A DNA stretch of 18,226 nucleotides from contig JAISZE010000141.1 in the NCBI GenBank assembly GCA_031269405.1, forward strand, positions 1 through 18,226, given 5' to 3'. Of this stretch, positions 13,834-18,226 are shown one piece after another. Under the pieces are notes generated by a model, which saw only the letters and a list, made by a program, of their open reading frames with translations, did no database searches and had not been told where the DNA came from. Position numbers and translations under genes: made by a program. The DNA comes from Treponema sp. GTDB taxonomy: Bacteria; Spirochaetota; Spirochaetia; Treponematales; Breznakiellaceae. The first letter of the stretch is position 1, and every line of letters starts with the position of its first letter.

Positions 13834-14892
13834 ATGAGTAAAGAGACAGCGAATCTTGAGGTGTTGTCCAGCAGAGCAGGTTTCAACTCCGCAGTGCGGC
13901 ACATGAATAAAACTATCCAGATTGCCGGAACTCTGGGAAGCAGTAATCTGGGAGACCTCCTCTATGAACGGGGCGATGAGAATCTTTCCGGCGAACGCAG
14001 CAAGCTGCTCCTCAATATGCTTCTGGTGGATAAGCTGGGATATAAATCCGTGTCTTCCAACCTTGGAACCGTAGCAGGGGATATCCCCTCATTGGCCCGG
14101 GAATTTGAAAAGTGGAAGGCTGTTGACCTGATAGCTGCATATCATCATCCTGATTTGGGCCTCCTTGTGGCGAATCCAAAAGTTGCCGAAGAGCTTGCCA
14201 ATTTCGGAATGCTTAGGAAACGGGAACTCCTGGTAATATACGCCGGTAAAGGCGGTGTTCCTGCTGACGAAAACTGCCAGAAAGCCGCTGAACTGGCGCT
14301 TACCCTTTTTGAAGGCCGTAAGGCAAAGGTCCCTGCGGAGATTCTCAAGGGCAGTTTTATCGCAACGAAGCTGAAAAAAGCCGAAGAGGAAAAACCCGCA
14401 AAGGTCAAAACGGCCAGGGCCGGAAAACCCGTCCGGGCCGCGAAAGCCGCCGAACCCGCCACGGGAAGGGGCAGTGTCCCGGCGCCTGTTCCCAGGGAAA
14501 TCACCAGAGTAGCGCCGCCTATGGTTACCGCAGCGGCTCCCGCCATTTCCAAAGGCCCTGTGCGGATGACCCCTATGTACTCCGTTGTCGTTTCCAACGA
14601 ACTTTTCCACAACGGAAACGTAGAAGCCTGGAAGCGTATTGTGGCCAGTTACAAAGCCAAATACCCTGCCCTGGAAGTTTACATTTACTATGAAGGCGAG
14701 CGCATCCTGGACATAAACTCCCTCTTCAAATGGGGTAAGGTCAAACACGGCAGTGCCATTCAGTTTGCCGTGGCCGGAAACGATATCAAGGATGTGGCCA
14801 AACTTCAGCGTTACCTGGTTCAAGGGGCCAGCCATCAGTTTGAGGCCTTCCTGCATGGTCCGGTAAACAATGTGTTGAAGCTGTTCGGTTAA
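13834..14892 (+). CDS. Uncharacterised treponemal protein with C-terminal HPr-like domain
   Basis: The 352-residue protein has three parts. Residues 1-180 form a soluble alpha/beta domain I cannot assign. About 183-244 is a Lys/Ala/Pro-rich, probably disordered linker. About 245-345 resembles the phosphocarrier HPr by eye: a strand ending NELFH, helix NVEAWKRIVASY, strands EVYIYYEGERI, then NSLFKWGKVKHGSAIQFAVAGND and helix KDVAKLQRYL. E. coli HPr has NGLH15, later S46LFK and QGTVVTISAEGED in the same order. His259 aligns with His15 and Ser296 with Ser46, but the Arg17-Pro18 pair is replaced by Gly-Asn and the first helix-strand loop is about six residues longer. AGGAGG lies 8 bases before the ATG. 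T. pallidum has a gene at the same place between ppdK and cfpA. The gene is certain; the HPr resemblance needs structural confirmation. Confidence 0.9.
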   Translation: MSKETANLEVLSSRAGFNSAVRHMNKTIQIAGTLGSSNLGDLLYERGDENLSGERSKLLLNMLLVDKLGYKSVSSNLGTVAGDIPSLAREFEKWKAVDLIAAYHHPDLGLLVANPKVAEELANFGMLRKRELLVIYAGKGGVPADENCQKAAELALTLFEGRKAKVPAEILKGSFIATKLKKAEEEKPAKVKTARAGKPVRAAKAAEPATGRGSVPAPVPREITRVAPPMVTAAAPAISKGPVRMTPMYSVVVSNELFHNGNVEAWKRIVASYKAKYPALEVYIYYEGERILDINSLFKWGKVKHGSAIQFAVAGNDIKDVAKLQRYLVQGASHQFEAFLHGPVNNVLKLFG

Positions 14893-14902
14893 GGGGGAAA
14901 AA

Positions 14903-17569
14903 ATGGATAACAGAATACACTTTTTTAGTCAGATTGATGTCATCCCCAAGAAGATCGAACCTGAAAAACTGGGGATCCGGGGCCGGCAGGCCAATGAATT
15001 CGCCGAACTGGGCTTTCCTATTCTCCCTGGTTTCATACTGGATACGGATATCGCCTCCAAGCTGGAGCCCAAGGAGATCAAAAAGGATATTTTGGCCCTG
15101 CTGGACAAGTGCGCCGGTATTGTGGGTAAAAAGTATGGGGATTCCGAAAACCCCATGCTCCTGAAAGTGGTCATATCTTCAAACCTGGCCATCACCACCT
15201 ATCCCACGCTCCATAACTTCGGTCTTGTAAAACCCACTATTGAAGGCTTCGGCAACTGGGTAGGTAAGGATTTTGCCGTCCACGAAGTGCTCTTTCTGGT
15301 CCGGGGAATGCTTAAAATTGAGGAGCGTATCAAGGAACTGGAGGATAAGTCCAAGGAACAGGCGGAAATTGCCGCCAAACTCAAGGCCCTGGACAATATG
15401 CTGGGTATCAGGAGACCTTCCAACGAACTGGGACTTGAGGAAGAACACATTCCCATTGACAAGAGCGCCGGGGAATACATGAACCTCTACGCCAAATACT
15501 TCCCGGCAGGCTTTTTTGACAGCGCCGAAAACCAGCTTCTCCTGACCCTGGGAGAAGTTACCCGCATGTTCCAGATGGACGATCAGAACGATAATGATAC
15601 CGCTCTTATGATCGCCCCTATGGTCTACGGGAACTACGGCAAGGATTCCTGTTCCGGGGACTTCTTCAGCCGCAACGTGGTCACAGGGGAAAAGAAGCTC
15701 CAGGGCAAATTCTTCAGGGAAAAATTCAACGAGGTTGACGCGGAAGGCCAGAGCATCGACAAGGTAGGCGACAAGCACCTTAAGGAACTCCAGAAGATCG
15801 CCTGGACCCTGGAAGACAAGTTCAAAGAAATCCGCCATGTCCGCTTCACCATTGAAAACAGCAAGCTTTGGCTTATAGAGCAGCGCCAGGTGGAGCAGAA
15901 ATCCACCCAGTCGGACATCAAACTCCTCCTGGATCTGGCCAAGCGGAAGATCGTGGACAACGCCTATGTGGTCAAGGCTATCGATCCCCTGCGGCTTAAC
16001 GAAATTCTCCACCCTGTTATCGATCCCGGAAGCGTCAAGGGCCTCAAATCCTGGAAAGGCGGTATTGCCGGCGCCCCTGGGGCGGCTATCGGCAGGGTGT
16101 ATTTTACCACCGATTCCCTCCTGGAAGCCAAAAAGCTGGCCCAGCAACGGGGCGAGGACACCAGGACCATCTTGGTGGCGATTTCCTCTTTCGCTGAAGA
16201 TGTTAAGGCTATCGAAGTGAGTACCGGGGTGCTCACCGCTGAAGGAGGCTATTCTGCCCATGCATCGGTTGTCGCCAGGCAGTACGGCAAAGTGTCCCTG
16301 GTTGCCCCTGATCTAAAAATCAAGGGCAGAAAAGCCACGCTAGGGAGTTTCAGCTTTTCCGAGGGGGATTATATCACCCTTAACGTACCTTTCTACGGCC
16401 AGTCCAATGTTTACGCCGGGACCGCCACCCTTATCGAGCCGGATCCCAAGGAATCGGGTCTTCTCGACTTTATCACCCTTTCCAAAAGCTTCCTCAGGAA
16501 CTTCCATGTCCGGTGCAACGCTGATACCACCCGGGACGCCACGCTGGCCCTGAGCTTTGGCGCCGACGGCGTGGGGCTCTGCCGCACGGAACACATGTTT
16601 TTTAAGGCCGAACGCATCAACGTTTTCCGGGAAATGCTCCTGTCGGACAATGACAAGGACCGGGTAAAGGCCCTGACCAAGCTCCAGGTCATGCAGCGGG
16701 AGGATTTCTACGGCATCTTTAAGGTAATGGTCGGCAAGGAAGTGACCATAAGGCTCCTGGATTCGCCGCTTCATGAATTTATGCCCCATAATGACGATGA
16801 ACTTGCGGCTTACATAGCCCATGTGGCAAAGACCAAAAAGGTGAAGCCTTCGAAGCCGGAAATTCTCGCCCAGATCGACGCCCTCCACGAGTTCAACCCC
16901 ATGCTGGGGCACCGGGGCTGCCGTATCGCAGTTTCCTATCCTGAGATCTACGCCATGCAGGTCAAAGCCATCTTCGAAGCGGCTTACAAGCTGCGTTCCG
17001 AAGGAGTGGACGTCAGGCCTGAGATCATGGTTCCTATTGTTATGAACGCCTCGGAACTCAAGCTGATTGCGTACGGCAAGAAGATCGAAGGCGCCAGCTA
17101 CCAGGGCATCGTGGACATTGAGGAAGAACTCAGGGCCGAAAAAAAGGCCAAACCTGTGGAATACCAGATTGGCACCATGATCGAGCTTCCTGCCGCGGCA
17201 TTAGGCGCCGGAGAAATCGCCAAGTACGGCCGGTTCTTCAGCTTCGGCACCAATGATCTGACCCAGACCACCTTGGGAATTTCCAGAGATGACTTTACCG
17301 CCTTCATGCCCGACTACACCCTCTTCGACCTTATCCAGGGGAACCCCTTCAGTACCCTGGATTCCCGGGTCAAGGAGCTCATCGCTATGGCTACCGAACG
17401 GGGGCGGCTTACCCGGCCCGACCTGGCCTGCGGTCTCTGCGGTGAACACGGGGCTAATCCCGCTAATGTGCGGTTCTGCATGGAAGCGGGGCTTAATTAT
17501 GTTTCCTGTTCTCCCTATTCGGTGCCTATCGCCCTGCTTGCGGTGGTCCAAGCCGAACTGGAGCGCTAA
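14903..17569 (+). CDS. ppdK: Pyruvate phosphate dikinase-family protein with atypical ATP-grasp domain
   Basis: Classical PPDK interconverts ATP, phosphate and pyruvate with AMP, pyrophosphate and PEP through a phospho-histidine. The 888-residue protein has the full domain order. Its central His453 lies in TAEGGYSAHASVVAR. The C-terminal barrel keeps R561 (GLCRTEHMF), R617 (RLLDSPLHEF), E761 (MIELP), N784 (FGTND) and C846 (GLCGEHG), all matching PEP/pyruvate residues of the Clostridium symbiosum enzyme. The N-terminal nucleotide domain is unusual. The GGKGANL Lys reads R26, the SVRSGAR phosphate loop reads KVVISSN (88-94), and the DxE before FT reads H312-V-R314. The following LQTR motif is IEQR, with E326 for Gln. 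ATP use is therefore doubtful. A Lys/Glu-rich helical insert (about 138-165) is also atypical. GGGGGA precedes the ATG, which follows the upstream stop by 10 bases. Family membership is certain; dikinase activity is not. Confidence 0.93.
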   Translation: MDNRIHFFSQIDVIPKKIEPEKLGIRGRQANEFAELGFPILPGFILDTDIASKLEPKEIKKDILALLDKCAGIVGKKYGDSENPMLLKVVISSNLAITTYPTLHNFGLVKPTIEGFGNWVGKDFAVHEVLFLVRGMLKIEERIKELEDKSKEQAEIAAKLKALDNMLGIRRPSNELGLEEEHIPIDKSAGEYMNLYAKYFPAGFFDSAENQLLLTLGEVTRMFQMDDQNDNDTALMIAPMVYGNYGKDSCSGDFFSRNVVTGEKKLQGKFFREKFNEVDAEGQSIDKVGDKHLKELQKIAWTLEDKFKEIRHVRFTIENSKLWLIEQRQVEQKSTQSDIKLLLDLAKRKIVDNAYVVKAIDPLRLNEILHPVIDPGSVKGLKSWKGGIAGAPGAAIGRVYFTTDSLLEAKKLAQQRGEDTRTILVAISSFAEDVKAIEVSTGVLTAEGGYSAHASVVARQYGKVSLVAPDLKIKGRKATLGSFSFSEGDYITLNVPFYGQSNVYAGTATLIEPDPKESGLLDFITLSKSFLRNFHVRCNADTTRDATLALSFGADGVGLCRTEHMFFKAERINVFREMLLSDNDKDRVKALTKLQVMQREDFYGIFKVMVGKEVTIRLLDSPLHEFMPHNDDELAAYIAHVAKTKKVKPSKPEILAQIDALHEFNPMLGHRGCRIAVSYPEIYAMQVKAIFEAAYKLRSEGVDVRPEIMVPIVMNASELKLIAYGKKIEGASYQGIVDIEEELRAEKKAKPVEYQIGTMIELPAAALGAGEIAKYGRFFSFGTNDLTQTTLGISRDDFTAFMPDYTLFDLIQGNPFSTLDSRVKELIAMATERGRLTRPDLACGLCGEHGANPANVRFCMEAGLNYVSCSPYSVPIALLAVVQAELER

Positions 17570-17574
17570 ATCCG

Positions 17575-17610
17575 CCTGCCCACCCGGAGGGCGATATCCG
17601 GGTGGGTGGG
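17575..17610. terminator. Hairpin between convergent ppdK-like and epimerase genes
   Basis: CCCACCCGGA (17579-17588) pairs perfectly with TCCGGGTGGG (17597-17606) around an 8-base loop. Adding two G-U wobbles and two C-G pairs extends the stem to 14 bp (17575-17610). It lies 5 bases after the ppdK-like stop and just beyond the end of the epimerase gene. No T-run follows on either strand, so it may terminate weakly, act as an mRNA 3' stabiliser, or need Rho. Confidence 0.5.
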
Positions 17611-17615
17611 AGATG

Positions 17616-18226
17616 TCAAGGCTTAATGCGGGTCAGGTTTAGATCTGCCAGGGCTTTCTCCCGGGCGGCGATGACCCTGTCGCACCAGGCGTCGAATTCG
17701 GGGTCCTCTTTCTGGCATTCCTTGTGGGATAGGATATACTCAAGGCTTTTCTTTACCCCCTGGTCGAAGCGGACAAGGGCCGTGAAACCCGGAACCAGGC
17801 GCTTGAGCTTGGCGTTGTCGAATACCGCCGAATTAGCCTTGTCCCCCGTAAGGCTTCCCCGGAAATCGTAGGGCCCCGACTCATGGAGGAAATCGCTGGA
17901 AATGTGCACTGCCTTGAGGGATACTCCCAGGGCGGCGGCTACGGTTTCGTAAATCTGGTTCCAGGTGAGGGCTTCGTCAGAGGTGATTTGTACCGATTCT
18001 CCCAGGGCATGGATGTTCCCCATAAGGCCGATGAAGGCTTCGGCGAAGTCGCTGCTTGAAGTCATGGTCCAGAGGCTCGTGCCGTCGCCGTGGATGATCA
18101 CCGGCTTGCCCTCAAGCATACGCTTCAGAATCTGCCAGCTTCCGTTAGCCCCGTGGATTCCAAGGGGCACATTCCGCTCGTCATAAGTATGGCTGGGGAG
18201 GACTATGGTAACCGGGAAACCTTCTT
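17616..18226 (-). CDS. NAD-dependent epimerase/dehydratase (C-terminal part; start outside window)
   Basis: The visible 203 residues are the C-terminal half of an extended short-chain dehydrogenase. The frame runs to the right edge with no stop, from a PVTIVLPSHTYDERNVPLG segment. It passes through HGDGTSLWTMTSSSDFAEAFIGLMG, the loop that marks sugar-nucleotide epimerases and dehydratases near the substrate pocket, to SDEALTWNQIYETVAAALGV and a helical C-terminus with the stop at 17616-17618. A GTG at 18170 could begin a shorter frame, but the conserved residues before it show it is internal. The Rossmann NAD site and the YxxxK catalytic pair lie outside the window, so substrate and activity cannot be stated. 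It converges on the ppdK-like gene. UDP- or CDP-sugar modification is the usual role, inferred from family only. Confidence 0.88.
   Translation of the reverse strand, partial: EGFPVTIVLPSHTYDERNVPLGIHGANGSWQILKRMLEGKPVIIHGDGTSLWTMTSSSDFAEAFIGLMGNIHALGESVQITSDEALTWNQIYETVAAALGVSLKAVHISSDFLHESGPYDFRGSLTGDKANSAVFDNAKLKRLVPGFTALVRFDQGVKKSLEYILSHKECQKEDPEFDAWCDRVIAAREKALADLNLTRIKP

Noticed and set aside
15179..16261. 360-codon open frame on the - strand inside the PPDK-like gene
   Set aside because: It is antisense to conserved PPDK sequence, and its composition reflects reversed codons rather than a protein family.
1..18226. tRNA, rRNA, CRISPR array, insertion sequence or prophage genes
   Set aside because: I looked for conserved rRNA/tRNA sequence, regularly spaced repeats, transposase or integrase motifs and terminal inverted repeats and saw none.

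Overview
The window looks like chromosome from a Treponema (Spirochaetota), most likely one of the free-living or insect-gut species. The main evidence is a full-length gene for CfpA, the treponemal cytoplasmic filament protein. It lies in a neighbourhood I recognise from Treponema pallidum: a PPDK-family gene, an uncharacterised gene and cfpA on one strand, and a VWA protein and a pallilysin-type protein on the other. Base composition is moderate to GC-rich by eye, far from AT-rich. That fits the termite-gut treponemes better than T. denticola, but the species assignment is inference.

Region 1 (1-347) is eroded DNA. It holds the last 38 codons of an unidentified gene and a 55-codon SGNH-hydrolase N-terminus cut off just after its nucleophile block. 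Region 2 (348-2237, + strand) is a housekeeping run: coaD, a good sigma-70 promoter, rpmF, acpP and rnc. It makes coenzyme A, donates it (as phosphopantetheine) to acyl carrier protein, and includes an RNA-processing enzyme. A perfect 16-bp inverted repeat ends it and faces cca, a convergent tRNA nucleotidyltransferase gene (2460-3851, - strand). Region 3 (3874-8396, + strand) starts at a divergent promoter and runs through thiamine pyrophosphokinase, folE2, a small membrane protein, miaB, a LapA-domain membrane protein and a secreted SPOR-domain protein. Several of these genes overlap or nearly abut.

Region 4 (8405-11537, - strand) is a tight three-gene operon: a secreted VWA-like protein, a DHH/DHHA1 phosphoesterase and a membrane-anchored pallilysin-like protein. 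The VWA-like protein has lost most metal-site (MIDAS) residues, and the pallilysin-like protein lacks the HEXXH zinc motif. A short AT-rich divergent promoter region with two overlapping sigma-70-like promoters then drives cfpA (11697-13763), which ends at a strong intrinsic terminator.

Region 5 (13834-17569, + strand) is the most interesting part. An uncharacterised 352-aa protein carries a C-terminal domain that by eye resembles the phosphocarrier HPr, keeping a His and a Ser at the His15 and Ser46 positions. Ten bases later begins a pyruvate phosphate dikinase homologue. Its phospho-histidine and PEP/pyruvate domains look intact, but most ATP-grasp catalytic residues are replaced. Together they could be an enzyme I/HPr-like PEP phosphorelay encoded beside the cytoplasmic filament; this is a hypothesis. 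The window ends inside an NAD-dependent epimerase/dehydratase gene on the - strand. I found no tRNA, rRNA, CRISPR array or insertion sequence.
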